DNA of 64,000 bases from Absidia repens (GCA_002105175.1 MCGE01000003.1:1302001-1366000), one strand, 5' to 3'; counted from the stretch's first letter, positions 41,768 through 53,282 are shown. The notes: generated by a model not told the origin, from the sequence alone. Numbers and translations: made by a program.

Positions 41768-41912
41768 TTGACGACGCGCTGAGCACGACGGTTGGGGCCC
41801 GTGGGGCTGCCTACCAAAGTGCGAAATGGCGGAGGCTTTAATCCTATCCCATCAAAACCCACACTTTAATGAAAAACTGTGATACCCAATAAATCGAAAG
41901 ATTTCCAAGCTA
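41768..41912. repeat. R3 repeat, copy 2
   Basis: Contains CGCTGAGCACGACGGTTGGG, AAGTGCGAAATGGCGGAGGC, CCCATCAAAACCCACACTTT and ends with TAAATCGAAAGATTTCCAAG. It is followed closely by R2 leader sequence at 41990, as copy 3 is followed by R2 at 52250. Confidence 0.7.
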
Positions 41913-41984
41913 CTAAAAAAAGCCCTACAGAAACACTTGCCCCTGAATGGACTTTGAATCCTTCACTTTATTTTTATTTTTTTC

Positions 41985-42985
41985 TTATTACACTATCAAC
42001 GGTTGAACTTAAGCTTAAAATTTCTGGTGCTCACCTACAACAAAAAATATAAAGCCCACAAAGGCACTAACCAGTTACTCTAAAATAACAAATGTAACCG
42101 TACAAAAACGATCTTCAGTTACGACCTAATAACCAAAATTAGCCGTAACACTATATATTTGGTGTCGAAGATCAGCCTGAGGCCGACCCAACCAAGGATG
42201 TCTTTGCCAGCGTCTTCGACGCACAAGAACTCATCGACTGGGCTCGTAGTGAGTAAAAATTGTTTGAAACCACCCATGCTTTTGAACCACCTCATGCCTT
42301 CTTCACACCTCGCCTCCGACCATCTTTTTATTTTTATTATTTTTTATATAAATAGTCACCCTTTTTATTATTATCCTTTTTCTTTTTTCTTTAGTTCTTT
42401 TTTCAGTTTTCTCAATTTATAAAATAAAGCTTAGTACAAAGGTTATCACACCACCAAATTATCTACTGTTTCTATTGGATTATAGAAACTTTCTTTTATT
42501 TTTGACTACAAGCCCTTTTTTCACTGTGTGTTATACACTATATTTTTATTGAACCAACAAAGGTCAATACTTTTCTTTTTTATTTTATTTTACTTTTCTA
42601 AGTTTATTTTTTATAAACTTTCTCTACAGTGGGACTTTCTCCACAGAAGTTCTGGTGCTCACTACTCTCAATTCTATTTTTATCCGATTCAGGAACAAGA
42701 TATTTCAAATTCCGCCCAAGGAACAAATTTATTTTCAAGCTCTAAACAAGCAAAAGCTATACTAAAGGATAACTCAAGACATCCTATTCAACCCAGAAAA
42801 ACATAAAAAACCTACAAAAACACAATCCAGTTGGACTAAAATCACAAATTTAGCCGTAACAAGCTCTAAACAAGCAAAAGCTATACTAAAGGATAACTCA
42901 AGACATCCTATTCAATCCAAAAAAATATAAAAACCTACAAAAGCACTAGTCTGTTACAAGCTTCACACCCATTTTAGCCGTAACA
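41985..42985 (+). repeat. R2 array 1, first unit
   Basis: Leader block with GGTGCTCACC (about 42030), first AGCCGTAACA (42141), a short coding tail (42161-42256), TATATAAATA near 42343, AATAAAGC near 42422, a TTATACACTATATTTTT block, ACAGTGGGACTTTCTCC...GGTGCTCACTAC near 42650, a second leader, and AGCCGTAAC twice (42851 and 42975). The piece at 42858-42980 repeats part of the leader at 42738-42855. The order looks like coding tail, promoter/LTR, leader. Confidence 0.7.
42161..42256 (+). pseudogene. R2 short coding tail T1
   Basis: Open frame of 31 residues directly after AGCCGTAACA, containing KDVFASVFDAQELIDWARSE and then a stop. It aligns with T4 (EDVFAQLLGTKEPLDWARSK). No ATG precedes it in frame, so it looks like the 3' end of a longer element ORF. 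Confidence 0.5.
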
Positions 42986-43069
42986 GTTGTCGGCCCTATA
43001 AGAAATATGGGTGCGTTCATCTCGTCCATTTTTGGCGTTAGTTCTGCCATTGGTTGGGCTATGCAGTGA
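42986..43069 (+). pseudogene. R2 short coding tail T2
   Basis: 27-residue open frame (GAFISSIFGVSSAIGWAMQ, then stop) right after AGCCGTAACA. It resembles T5 (HDFFNAIFGITAALGWATSD) in IFG...A(I/L)GWA. No initiator ATG of its own beyond an internal one. Confidence 0.45.
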
Positions 43070-43084
43070 CTGGTTTTTATGCGG

Positions 43085-43137
43085 ACCGATGTCGACAAGT
43101 GTCGGCAAGTGTTGACAGGTGTCGACAAGTGTCGTCC
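43085..43137. repeat. Short tandem GTGTCG/GTGTTG motif array
   Basis: Imperfect 10-12-bp repeats of GACAAGTGTCGGCAAGTG type, about four to five copies, just upstream of the TATAAATA of this R2 unit. A comparable array in different phase occurs at 53283-53390. Confidence 0.75.
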
Positions 43138-43856
43138 TGCACCACCCCTTCATATATAGTTAGCCTCTTTTTTTTGATTAGTATAAATACCTCCACTTCC
43201 CCGCAACAATTTTATTTTTTTAGTTATTTATTTTTATATATTTATCTCAACCTCTTTTTTATAAAATTCAGTACAAAGGTTTTTAACCACCAAATCACTG
43301 TCTTATTTTTATTTTGTTTCTATCGTCTATATAGAAACTTTCTTTTATTTTTTGTGACTACAAGTCCTTTTTTATTTTTTTACTGTGTGTTATACACTTA
43401 TTTTTATTGAACCAACAAAGGTCAATACTTTTCTTTTTATTTTTTTACTCTTTCAAGTTTATTTTTTATAAACTTTCTCTACAGTTGGACTTTATCTACA
43501 AAAGTTCTGGTGCTCACTACTATCAATTCTATTTTTGTCCAATTCAGGAACAAGATATTTCAAATTCCGCCGAAGGAACAAATTTATTTTCAAAGCTCTA
43601 AACGATCAAAGCTACACCAAAGGATCACTCAAGACATCCTATTCAACCCAGAAAAACATAAAAAAACCTACAAAAACACAATCCAGTTGGACTAAAATCA
43701 CATATTTAGCCGCAACACAGTGTAAAACATACTTGAAGCTTTAACAAAAAGGTTGACTCTGCACCGTTACTACCTATAGCAAACTCAAAAATAGCCGTAA
43801 CACCTATACCAAAACTTTAAAGCAGCCAAAACACCTGTGAACAAGAGCAAAAAGGA

Positions 43857-43930
43857 TGTCTTCGTGCAGATTCGAACTGCAGACCGTCTGTGTGTTAGAC
43901 AGACGTGATAACCAACTACACCACGAAGAC
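43857..43930 (-). tRNA. tRNA-Val (anticodon AAC), copy 1
   Basis: 74 nt, no intron. The 7-bp acceptor stem is GTCTTCG/CGAAGAC, with D-loop GTGTAGTTGGTTATCAC, anticodon stem-loop TCTGT-CTAACAC-ACAGA with anticodon AAC, and T-arm CTGCAGTTCGAATCTGCA. The A box and B box (GTTCGAATC) are intact. An A5 run just 3' of the gene on the plus strand gives the T-run Pol III terminator. Sequence identical to the copy at 55482-55555. The 5' flank here has no LTR. Confidence 0.97.
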
Positions 43931-44329
43931 ACTTGATGAAAAAAATTTGAAAGCTCCTATTTAAATCCAAACCTAAAAATTTTCACGTGTGTTCTGCTCC
44001 AGGGAAAAAAAAATACTAACGTCGTTTCAAAAATTATGTAAGGGCCATATGGTTAGTAATAGTATTGGATGAGGCTTTGTAACAACTTTCTGTTCAATTA
44101 TTACGCTCTGGATGCAATATATAGCGATGTTAATTAGGAAGTGCAGAACTGACAGAGAATTCATTGCAAACTAACCATATATTGATCTTCTGAAGTGCAA
44201 GGAGCGGGTTTGCAGTCAAGTGTAGATTTTATGGGATGGGATTAATTAGCTTCTTCATTTCACAATTTGGTTGACTGTCACTTGGGATATTCAAGCACTT
44301 ATAGTGTAGAAAAAAAAAATTAAATGTAT
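43931..44329. other. 5' flank of tRNA-Val copy 1
   Basis: Unique-looking DNA. The tetranucleotide GAAA lies at 43938-43941, 8-11 nt upstream of the mature tRNA 5' end. This is the position used for LTR insertion at the second copy. Confidence 0.5.
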
Positions 44330-44700
44330 GTTTATACTCCGCCTACATGATTTCCCTATTTTTTTTTTTTTTTTTTTTTTTTTCGCCTGCCCTATTTTTC
44401 TTCTCTTTTTCTTCTTCCTTTTTTTTCGTTTTTCTTCCTTCTTCATAAATCATCTTCATTGGAGGTGTTAGTGATCTTGGATTAGTGGTTAGAACTTGAA
44501 TCAGGGGCACTTTGAAAAATGCAAATCAAACATCATGGGGACCCTTTCAATTTGGATTCGTGATTTCGGATCACCTTTAGATTAATCTTCATTTCAGGAG
44601 TAGTGTCTTTAGCTTAGCTTAGTGTTAGTTGTCATAGTTTATATTTAATACTGTTCAATAAAATCTGTTATGTTTTTTTTTTCAATCTCTAAATACTTAA
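44330..44700 (+). repeat. R1 repeat, copy e (second subfamily)
   Basis: Pyrimidine tract 44357-44445, then GATCTTGGATTAGTGGTTAG, ACTTGAATCAGGGGCAC, AAACATCATGGGGACCC and TTAGCTTAGCTTAGTGTTAG. It matches copies d and h when those are reversed. Confidence 0.7.
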
Positions 44701-45789
44701 TTGTCGAGTCGAAATGGTGCCCGTACTGTATATATCACAAATATGATTGTGTGTAGCATAGCATATCTGTGCTTTATTTTTATTCCTTGTTTATTCGGAA
44801 AACTACTTGGGTATTATGGAAGGATATTGAATTGCTTTTGGGATTGTAGGTTAGCAAGGTGTTTGGTAGACGACTTTAACGGTTTGAAAAAATATAGAGA
44901 GCTACTCTGGCAGTGGGCATCGGACTGAATTGGGAATATTTTTTATATATGTTGAGCTACATTTGGTCAACAAACAACGACGAAGTGGGGTGGGGATCGG
45001 GGTTGGGCATCGAACGATGTTCTCAGTCGAATGGTGTGCGGAGAATTAGGTATTATGAAGGGAGCTGGCATGATGTAAAACTAATCGTATCTGCGACGGA
45101 CTGAGTCCTCAAAAAAAATAAAATATCTTATTGCTCGTATGATGCATGTTAAACAATATAACGGAGTAAGAATAAAACCACGCCCCGTATTATGTGACCA
45201 AGAATCGCAAACCAGTCATTGGGAAGGGAAGCTCTTTTGGAGAGGGGAAGTAACAATAGTGGATGAGTTTTTTTTCCTTCTACACGTACATGTATTATAC
45301 GATACAATGTGTGAGGACCCATTATATAGGATAAGCTAAATGTGTGAGAGATAATTTAAGGGCAAAAAAGCAAGACATATTTTATTTAGATGTAGATATA
45401 AGCAATGACACCTTGACTAAACTAATTTATTGATAATACCAAGATACCTATCTAAGTGTGACGCGATTAAGAGTTGTGAGCGTGGAGTGAGCGGGGATGT
45501 AATATATTGCTGTAAATAAACATAACTTCAGACAAGCTAATCCAGTACACTATTCTATGGTGAGTGGCAAACCAGCTTACAATGAAAGGGTTAATTAAAA
45601 TAGGTTAAATTGCTCCATCCTGGCAACATAGACATCAAGAAAAGAGAATAATCATGCTGCCGATGTTTATTGATGGCGGTTACTGTCATTCATGAGAAAC
45701 CACCATTTTTATGATATTGCATGGTGTTGATTCTGTAAAATAAGGGATCGCTTTTTTGTATCCTTCAAAAATAAAATCACCTTCGCAAG
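44701..45789. other. Unassigned DNA with an R1 fragment
   Basis: About 45365-45440 resembles the reversed 3' part of R1 (GACATATTTTATTTAGATG, CTTGACTAAACTAA). ORFs at 44701-45104 have no protein-like pattern. Nothing else recognised. Confidence 0.4.
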
Positions 45790-45864
45790 TGACCAATTTT
45801 TTTAAAGCTCGCCCACGTGAATATTTATTACCTCACAATTTTATTTTTTCCTCTCTCTCTTTCT

Positions 45865-45902
<38 letters not shown>

Positions 45903-46600
45903 CACTTCACCATTAACTTCTATGGGGTTATTTTGGACCTAGAACTGTATCGGGACTAGTTTGGAAGGGGTTTCAGCTCAGATATTACAAGATGCATGGG
46001 GAAACCCTTTCATTTTGGATCTAGGATTTGAAGGCGCCATTAGTTGGCTTTTAGGAGCCTTCATTAGCTTAATTTAGTGTTAGCTTGTCCATAGTCTGTA
46101 TCTATATCTGAATAAAATATGTCTCTTTTTACTTGCTTCAATGAAAAAATGTCTCATTAGTTTTTCTCATGTCAAGTGCAATAGATCCCTGTTTTACTAC
46201 CATCACACTTTTTGATTAGTATTGGCGGCTGTTGCGCTCTAGTAATAGATATCCCCTTATTCTCCATTATACATTGTGTATTAAGTTCTTTTTCCAGTGG
46301 TACCTTTAAACTACTGCTTACCATTCTTCATGTACCGCGAATGTTTCCCATTGTGCGACCTCCATTAGATCCCTTGTTATAATGACCCCTCAGCTAATAT
46401 TTATTCAATATGCTTCAATAAGTATGTCCTCTTTATTGACACCTTCTGACCCACTAAATAGTAAACAAACTTATTGTTCGTATTTTGTGAGTTTCCTATT
46501 CATACACCTGCTTTCTAGCTCACCTACTACGATTATTCCCCCTCTACAGCCCCAGCGACTGGTTGACAACCGTAGGACATTTGATACGAATTGGGGACCA
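45790..46600 (+). repeat. R1 repeat, copy f
   Basis: CACGTGAATATTTATTA at 45814, a T run of about 38, core at 45905-46080 (GATGCATGGGGAAACCC, AAGGCGCCATTAGTTGGC, TTAGCTTAATTTAGTG), AATAAAATATGTCTC near 46111, and a tail reaching CCCAGCGACTGGTTGACA near 46550. Confidence 0.8.
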
Positions 46601-48184
46601 AATTGCTCGACCAACCTATCATGTTAATGAACCTAGACTTTGAAATGAGCGTAACTACTGCTGTAGGTCCTTTACCCTGCTTTATCGCTGATTTATTGTG
46701 GTCTTGCTCCTCCTCAGAATCACAATAACTGGTTTGTCGATTCTAGGTCACTGAAGGCAAACGGTGGTTCTCTTCTTTTTTTATTTTATTTTCCCTTCAG
46801 GCAAATACCTCCCAAGATTTTCCTATTTGTAGTAGGTGCCAATCAAGAAGTATCCCCCCAAGATGGATACCAACTAATTTTTACCTTTTATTTTTGACAA
46901 ACCAAGTATTGGTTATATGAAGTTTTTATACCATAATCAACTCAAGACTAGAAACCACACCAATGTCATATCCCAGGTCATTATATTATAAATCCACTAG
47001 CTATAGAACTTTTAACCAATCATTATTACATTCAATACAATAAAAGCTGTCCAATGGCATTGCCATTTTCATTTGACTTCTATTCATTTGCAACAATTTG
47101 TTTTCGTTTGTATGGCTTTATCTCAATGAAAATTTCTTGAAACAATTCGCTTTTGTGTGCGTGTGTGTTTGTGTGTTTGCCAAGAAAAAAAAATAGGTAC
47201 ATTGAGTGGCTTCGTTAAATCATCGTGCTCAGTGCTCAGTCTAATAAATATTACTGTACTGTACCTATTGTATGTTTGTGCAGAAAAGTAGGTGTGTAGA
47301 GGACTGCCACTATCATTTCGAAATTCCGGTGGCCATTTTCTGGTTCTAGAATGGGTCGTTTGATTTTACTGTCGAAAAACATTGAATATGTGAAATAGCG
47401 TTTTATATTATAGGGCAAAGCTATATACTGTGTGCCAAATTTTGGACATACCTACAAATTTCAGCAAATTTTAGAGGTGTCTCCAATTGTTTTTTAGGAC
47501 TAGGAAGATACCTATAATCTATCTTCATATCACTTGAAGAAAATTTATGATCCATACTTTACAAAATATTGTAGGCATTCATTGAGCGCATATACATATA
47601 CTATACTTTTTATTGTAGAGTAAACATAATGTAAAGTAAACGAAAAGATTGAACAATTCTATGGTAAATAGTAAACCATCCTACAGTAAAAAAGGGTATG
47701 TGTGGGTAGGATCAATTACTTTAAAGTGGAGAGGCGAGCTACCCTACTGTGTGTGGCAAACTAATTTAACATGAAAGATAAATGCATGGGAATTGCGGCA
47801 GCTCCATCATGATATGAAAGCCATCATATTACCAGTGCTTAATGACGAGAATTGATGTAAAAAATAGAAATAGCTTTCACACTGCTGCTGCTGCTTCAAA
47901 AAAAAAAAAAAAAGACAGAGCCACCATATTGCACATTGCTGCCATGGCAGGATAGTGCCTCTGTTGAACAGTGGGGTTACTGTCATGAGAAGAGAGAGCC
48001 ACGATGCTACCTCTGTATGATGGATGTTGTTGTAAAAAAGGGAATCATAATACCTTCATGGTTGAATGATAGAATTTTCTGTTAGAGAGTCATAACATTC
48101 ACGGTATTCTATTCCATGGTTGTGGTTGTAAAAAATGACTCCTTTGTGCCGCCAATTCATCCTCAGTGACCCCACTCTAAAATA
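46601..48184. other. Unassigned DNA
   Basis: AT-rich, with no ORF of protein character and no clear full R1 or R2 copy. A GTGT microsatellite lies at about 47155-47178. 45600-45740 and 47780-48130 share loosely similar sequence (CACCATTTTT, TGCCATGG, GTTACTGTCAT), suggesting an older repeat upstream of both R1 copies f and g. Confidence 0.35.
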
Positions 48185-48950
48185 TTTCAAAACCCGCACA
48201 CGTGAAATTTTTATTTTTCATCCCTTCTTTTTTTTTTTTTTTCTTTTTTTTTTTTGTTTCCTTCACCATTCAACTTCAATGGCGTTATTTTGGACTTAGA
48301 ATAATATTAAGGCTAGTTTAGAAGGGGGTTCAGCTCAGGGAGTACAAGATGCATGGGGAAACCCTTTCATTTTGGGTCAAGGATCTGAAGGCGCCATTAG
48401 TTGGCTTTTTGGTGCCTCCATTAGCTTAGCTTAGTATCAGTATGTCTATAGTTTGTATCTATATCTGAATAAAATATGTCTCTTTTTACTTAATTTAATA
48501 AAAACTACCTAATTATTCTCCTTCATGTCTTGTACAATAGATTCTTCCTTTTTACTATCATCACTCGTTTTGATTAGTGTAGATCGTTGTTGTGCTTCAA
48601 TAGCATATATCTGTCTAGTCTTTATTACGACATGTGTAGTAAATTTGATCTCTTTTCGCGATCGTGCCTTTAGATTAGAACTGATTATTACTCTGAACTC
48701 CCATTAGTTTCCCAGTTAGTCTCTCATCTACTACCATCCTTAGCTCCTTCCATTAGATCTCTTGTGACAATGAGTCTCTCGCCTTTAGTTTAGTAACTAT
48801 CGATATACATCAATAAAACATTCCCTTTTATTAGTTAACCATCCTTCGACACATATGATAGTTAAGAATGTCGCTAATGTTGATCGTTTGCGTTTCCTTC
48901 AAAGCCTAAGCGACTGGTTGGCAGTCTTGCATCATTTAATACAAAATGTA
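48185..48950 (+). repeat. R1 repeat, copy g
   Basis: CACGTGAAATTTTTATTTT at 48199, pyrimidine tract, core 48255-48440 with GATGCATGGGGAAACCC and GGCGCCATTAGTTGGC, AATAAAATATGTCTC, then a tail with at least two TTAGATTAG.../CAATAAAA phrases and the end CTAAGCGACTGGTTGGCAG at about 48905-48925. Confidence 0.8.
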
Positions 48951-49689
48951 GGGATAGTGTTGATCTACGAATTAATATGTACTACTAAACCTATGCCATG
49001 TTACCAGTTTAATCTTCCTATAAAATATATAGTCTTCGTTTGGCTAAACAATCTGTGTACATCCATTTACGGTTCTTATTACATATGACATAGTAGCGAT
49101 AATAAGCCAATTCCTAAAAAAAACCCAAGGAAAATTACTAAAGTTCTTGAGGAAATGACATCAAAGTGCAAAATGGGATAGGTATTAATACACACTAAAT
49201 TTCTCGCCTCTTTCTCACACAGAAAAGAAATCCCCCCAGTCGAGGAGCCCCTTACTAAAATGTAAAATATGGTGAGCGTGTAATTCCATTTCATCAAAAC
49301 TCCCATTTCACTAACACCAATCCTTCTGGCATTTAATAGATCTTTTTTTTTTGTTCCATGTGAGTGTTGGAATGATTAAATCCCATATGATCCTTCATTT
49401 TTTGAATTTGGGGAGTGTAAAATAAGAGTGCCTCGAGTTTTGTTCGTCCCGAGCCTTGGCCAGCTTGTCCACTAATAGAATTGGATAAATCGGTCGGGCT
49501 TTTAACAACATACTCTCTCTTTCTTCTTTCATTTGAATTCAATTTTGATGATCGGGGCCGGTTGTCCATCTCAAGGGACAACCCACACCCTCTACACTGC
49601 CTGACAAAGTTTTTTTTTTTTTTTTTTTTTGTTTTTTTTCTTCCAACTCTTGACTCCTCTCCAATCTTCTCCAGAATGCAACAAATATG
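48951..49689. other. Unassigned DNA with a partial R3-like piece
   Basis: 49225-49320 shares CATTTCATCAAAACTCCCAT and nearby phrases with R3. An open minus-strand frame at 49333-49818 is judged uninformative (see rejected list). Confidence 0.35.
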
Positions 49690-50720
49690 AAAAGCACCGC
49701 GAATGTGATTGCCACCCTTGTCCATGACGACTTTCAACAAGATCTCGTTGATTAACTTCCAACCTTTAGGATTACTCCTATCGCCGACTTCAACCCCCTC
49801 GACCCAATACACATCCAAAACACCAAACTACACCGACGACCTCATCAGCCAGCACGAAAAGGAACAATTTGCCTTTCAAACCATCAACCTGTATCTTGGA
49901 ATTTGCCCGCGAATCATTACGTATGCTAACAGTGAACACCTTGCATAAAAAGGCTGGATCGATGCGAGAGACTGAATATCATCATGAATGATCTTGCCCC
50001 ACCCCCTGCAGTATCGAATTCCCACACATCACAACACCAACGACTACTTTAAAAACATTATCGCCTACATCAATAACAACATGACATACACGAACTCCAC
50101 GCCTACCAATATATCAACAAATCATCGACGACCTCAATGACGATCCCAACAACACTATCTGCCATTCAGTCGATCCTACTATTGGCAGACGATTGACAAC
50201 AACAAAACGATTGACATTCTGAGCATCAGAAATGGACCAAGCTGTACAACGAAGAGAACAATTTTATCAGAAATAGCCCAAATCAATCGGAATCAACAAA
50301 CTCGAGTGGTGGATTGAACACCAACTACTCAGGCTATCCCAAGGCACCTCCTCAACAAACGGAAAACGAATTTTTTTTGGCGACACGACAATTTTTGTGA
50401 TATGATGAACAGTATGGATTTCAGCAAAGTAGCAGCAAAGATCAAGCGCATCAAAACCAGCAGGGCCATACGACACACCTTCACTCATCCTCTAGGACCC
50501 CAATACAGTATCAATCAACTTGTTACTAGCTTTCAGCAAATCTATTCTGACCATCCCCTAGATTTCTCGACAACGTTCCCCCCCCTCCCCCTCCGCCATG
50601 ATTACCACCTCCCGTAACCACCTCGCTTATTATTTTGCCATCGGGCAACTAGCAAAGAAAAGGCACCTGGTATTGATTCCATAATCTTATATGGCGTTCC
50701 GTAGAAATAGTATAGTTAAA
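49690..50720 (+). pseudogene. Decayed LINE-like (non-LTR) retrotransposon ORF fragment
   Basis: Pieces of one protein appear in alternating plus-strand frames, broken by stops and frameshifts: HEKEQFAFQTINLYL near 49855, LSEIAQINRN near 50265, WWIEHQLLRLSQGTSSTNGK near 50310, KVAAKIKRIKTSRA and THPLGPQYSINQLVTSFQQI near 50425-50550, and finally KEKAPGIDSIILYGV near 50655. The last is the start of a reverse-transcriptase palm as found in LINE/RTE-type elements (K-x-PG-x-D). The order (linker, then RT start) is that of a LINE ORF2 downstream of its endonuclease. The catalytic YxDD part is missing. Confidence 0.6.
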
Positions 50721-51439
50721 ATATATTAGATATAGTAGTGATAGTTTTTTTTAGTATTCAGAATAGCTATTGATTGAAATAAAATGTTTTTGTTCTACAG
50801 CTTTTTGATTTTTTGTCTCCACACAGTTTTATTCCTTCATACGCAGTGTATGCGAACCCTGTCAATATATATATATATATATATATATATATTGCTGGTC
50901 TTGTAGAATGTAGTTGGAGACGTTGAAAAAAGTGTTGGCTCTGTTTCCTAAAAAGAGAACTGCTGCTATGACTGTGTGGAAAAGAAAGGGTGCTAAAAAA
51001 GAAATTACGGAATTGGGCACAAAAAAATGCTGATTGTGGTGAACGCCAGATGATGTTGGTTGTGGTGGACGTTGAAAAGTGTCGGCTATGATCGAAGCTG
51101 AAAGTTGTTGACTGTTGACTGTGATAAATAGAAAAGTGCTGGATTTGGAGAATTGTAAATGATTTTTTTGATAGAGACACCTAGCCCTCTCAAAAGCGAC
51201 TGTATTTAGTATGTATAACGCTGAACAACTATTACTCATCGTCAAAAAGATAAGCTAACAATTCCAATTTTGATCAATACCGTCGTCATGTGAGCCATAA
51301 GTACTGGAAGATCACACTAAAACCATTAAAATTGACTAGCAATCCACCTCCCAGGTGTAACCCGCGCCAGCAACATATATCAAAAACGATCTACTATACA
51401 GTACTGTACTGTACAGTGGTTCTACTGGAGGTAGCATGG
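50721..51439. other. Unassigned DNA with a (TA)n microsatellite
   Basis: A TA run at about 50866-50892. 50885-51245 has a loose internal repetition of a TGCT...GTGGA...CGTTGAAAA phrase (around 50915, 51030 and 51065), giving open minus-strand frames of no evident function. Confidence 0.4.
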
Positions 51440-51955
51440 TATACTATCGGGAAATCTTAAAAATGATCAATTCTAATGCAAATGGACGATTGTAAAAAAA
51501 GGTCTAGTATATTGTACAAGTTAGACACGGCATGAAAATATTGTGAATAGATATTTTTTTTATCAAACTTTATAAGAACAGCATGACGTTAGCTATTTGA
51601 CCCAATCTGAGTCAAAGAGTGATGATAAAAATAATGATAAAAAGAATTCATTGCATACAGTACAGTACTAGCCATGAAAAAATTAATGGGACATTTTTCA
51701 TTAAAGCATGTAAAAGAGGCATTTTATTCAATATGGATGCAATCTATGGACAAACTAAGACTAAACTAAGCTAATGGAGGTTTCAAAAAGCCAACTAATG
51801 GTGGTCCTAAATCCTGAATTCAAAATGAAAAGGTTTTCCCATGATGTTTGTTTTGCACTTTTGAAAATGCCCCTAAATCAAGTTCTAGCACTAATCCTAG
51901 ATCACCAGTATTCCAATGAGCCTTGCCATGATATCATTCTGACTTTTGATGAAGG

Positions 51956-51989
<34 letters not shown>

Positions 51990-52060
51990 GGAGGCGAAAG
52001 AAAATCATGTGTGCGGAGTCTGGATACACTACTTTTTTTTTTTTTTTAGCACACACACAC
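51440..52060 (-). repeat. R1 repeat, copy h (second subfamily, minus strand)
   Basis: Core at 51730-51920 read in reverse: TAAGACTAAACTAAGCTAATGG, AAAATGAAAAGGTTTTCCCA, ATGTTTGTTTTGCAC, TTCTAGCACTAATCCTAGAT. A run of about 30 A at 51957-51986 corresponds to the pyrimidine tract. Closely related to copy d. Confidence 0.72.
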
Positions 52061-52084
52061 ACACACAAATGAATATCGAATCGA

Positions 52085-52225
52085 CGAGTGCTGAGCACGA
52101 CAGTTGGGCCCCAAGGGACTGTCCACCATGTGCGAAATGATGGAGTCTCTCATCCCGTCCCATCAAACCCACGCTTTAATAAAAAACTGTGACACCCAAT
52201 AGATCGAAAGATTTCCAAACGCTCC
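52085..52225. repeat. R3 repeat, copy 3
   Basis: Contains GTGCTGAGCACGACAGTTGG, GTGCGAAATGATGGAGTC, CCCATCAAACCCACGCTTTA and AATAGATCGAAAGATTTCCA. It lies between R1 copy h and R2 array 2, the same order as R1 d, R3 copy 2 and R2 array 1. Confidence 0.72.
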
Positions 52226-52239
52226 AACGGAGCGCCAGA

Positions 52240-52609
52240 GCTTTTATTTATTACAAACAGATGGTTGAGTCTAAACCAAAAGATTATGGTGCTCACTTAC
52301 AAATATACATAAAACCCTACAAAAACACAGCACAAGTTACAAGTTAATAACAGAAATTACCCGTACCACCACCGTTCTATTTTATCTTTCACTTGTCGAC
52401 AAAGTCGCCAACCAACCAACCAGTCTCGATGACACGGCTCGTGCCATTGCCAAGGACCTCTTCAACATCAATAAATTGTTGATTGATTGGGAAATGCAAA
52501 TGGACTAAAATCGATCAACTACAAAAAAAAAAAAAAAAAAAAAAAAAAAGATAAAATTCAATCATATAACTTACAAAAAAAAATATAGAAACCATTTATA
52601 GACAAAAAA

Positions 52610-52641
<32 letters not shown>

Positions 52642-53108
52642 CAACTTGGTACCTATCAATATCAAACCTCTTTTATTTTATTTTATTTTGTCTTACAGAG
52701 TTAATCATACTCATTTTATTTTATTGAACCAACTTAGGTCAATACTTTAGTTCAATTTATTTTATCATGTTTATTTTTTTATAAACTTCTTTTTTCAAGC
52801 TGGACTTTATCTACAAAAGTTCTGGTGCTCTCTACTTATTACCAATAACATATCTGGTACTTTCTACTTATATCAAATAATATATTTGGTGCTCTCTATT
52901 TATTTTCAAGACTATAAGTCAAGTAAACAAAAAAGTACATTTTAAATTCCGGTTCAGGGGAAAAATATTTTTGATCCTCGCTACAAATCTACTGCAAATC
53001 CGTTCGAAGCAAGAACAAGCATACACTTATACACTATACAGTTGGTATAAAATATAACAAAAGCAATAACAAAAGGTTAATACAACACCGTTTCGGCTTA
53101 TACAAACT
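52240..53108 (+). repeat. R2 array 2, diverged first unit
   Basis: Leader fragment with ATGGTGCTCACTTACA near 52288 and a degenerate end (TTACCCGTACCACCAC) near 52353. The coding tail T3 follows (52395-52508), then an A run, CA and TA microsatellites (52610-52640) and another leader start (ACTTTATCTACAAAAGTTCT near 52803). GGTGCTCTCTA and related phrases recur at 52823, 52855 and 52890. Confidence 0.6.
52395..52508 (+). pseudogene. R2 short coding tail T3
   Basis: 37-residue open frame ending AKDLFNINKLLIDWEMQMD and a stop. Its D(L/V)F...LIDW pattern matches T1 and T4. It has no initiator ATG of its own. Confidence 0.4.
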
Positions 53109-53267
53109 GTTGGAGAACAGCCTCGAATCGAAGAACAGCCTCAAATCGAAGAACAGCCTCAACTCGAAGAATTGCCTCAACCCCTACCCGACTCCAGCTT
53201 TGGTGAGGATGTGTTCGCGCAGCTGCTCGGAACAAAAGAACCCCTTGATTGGGCCCGCTCTAAATGA
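53109..53267 (+). pseudogene. R2 short coding tail T4
   Basis: 52-residue open frame with three IEEQPQ-like repeats, followed by FGEDVFAQLLGTKEPLDWAR and SK then a stop. Its last 20 residues align with T1. Longest of the five tails. Confidence 0.5.
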
Positions 53268-53282
53268 AATCATATCTTACCT

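Larger units (their letters stand above)
42986..43833 (+). repeat. R2 array 1, second unit, abutting tRNA-Val
   Basis: Same order as the first unit: short tail T2 (42986-43069), an array of GTGTCG-type motifs (43085-43135), AGTATAAATACC near 43180, the TTCAGTACAAAGGTTTTTAA block near 43268, the GGTGCTCACTAC leader near 43510, and AGCCGCAACA/AGCCGTAACA at 43709 and 43793. The last related end, AGCCAAAACA, finishes at 43833, 23 nt from the tRNA 3' end. Confidence 0.7.

Noticed and set aside
44701..45339. Three ORFs of 63-75 residues
   Set aside because: No domain pattern, random composition, and lying between repeats.
49333..49818. 161-residue minus-strand ORF
   Set aside because: Partly antisense to the decayed LINE fragment and interrupted by an A/T run; no recognised motif.
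50767..51245. Two minus-strand ORFs of 127-137 residues
   Set aside because: Begin or end in a TA microsatellite and derive from an imperfect repeated phrase.
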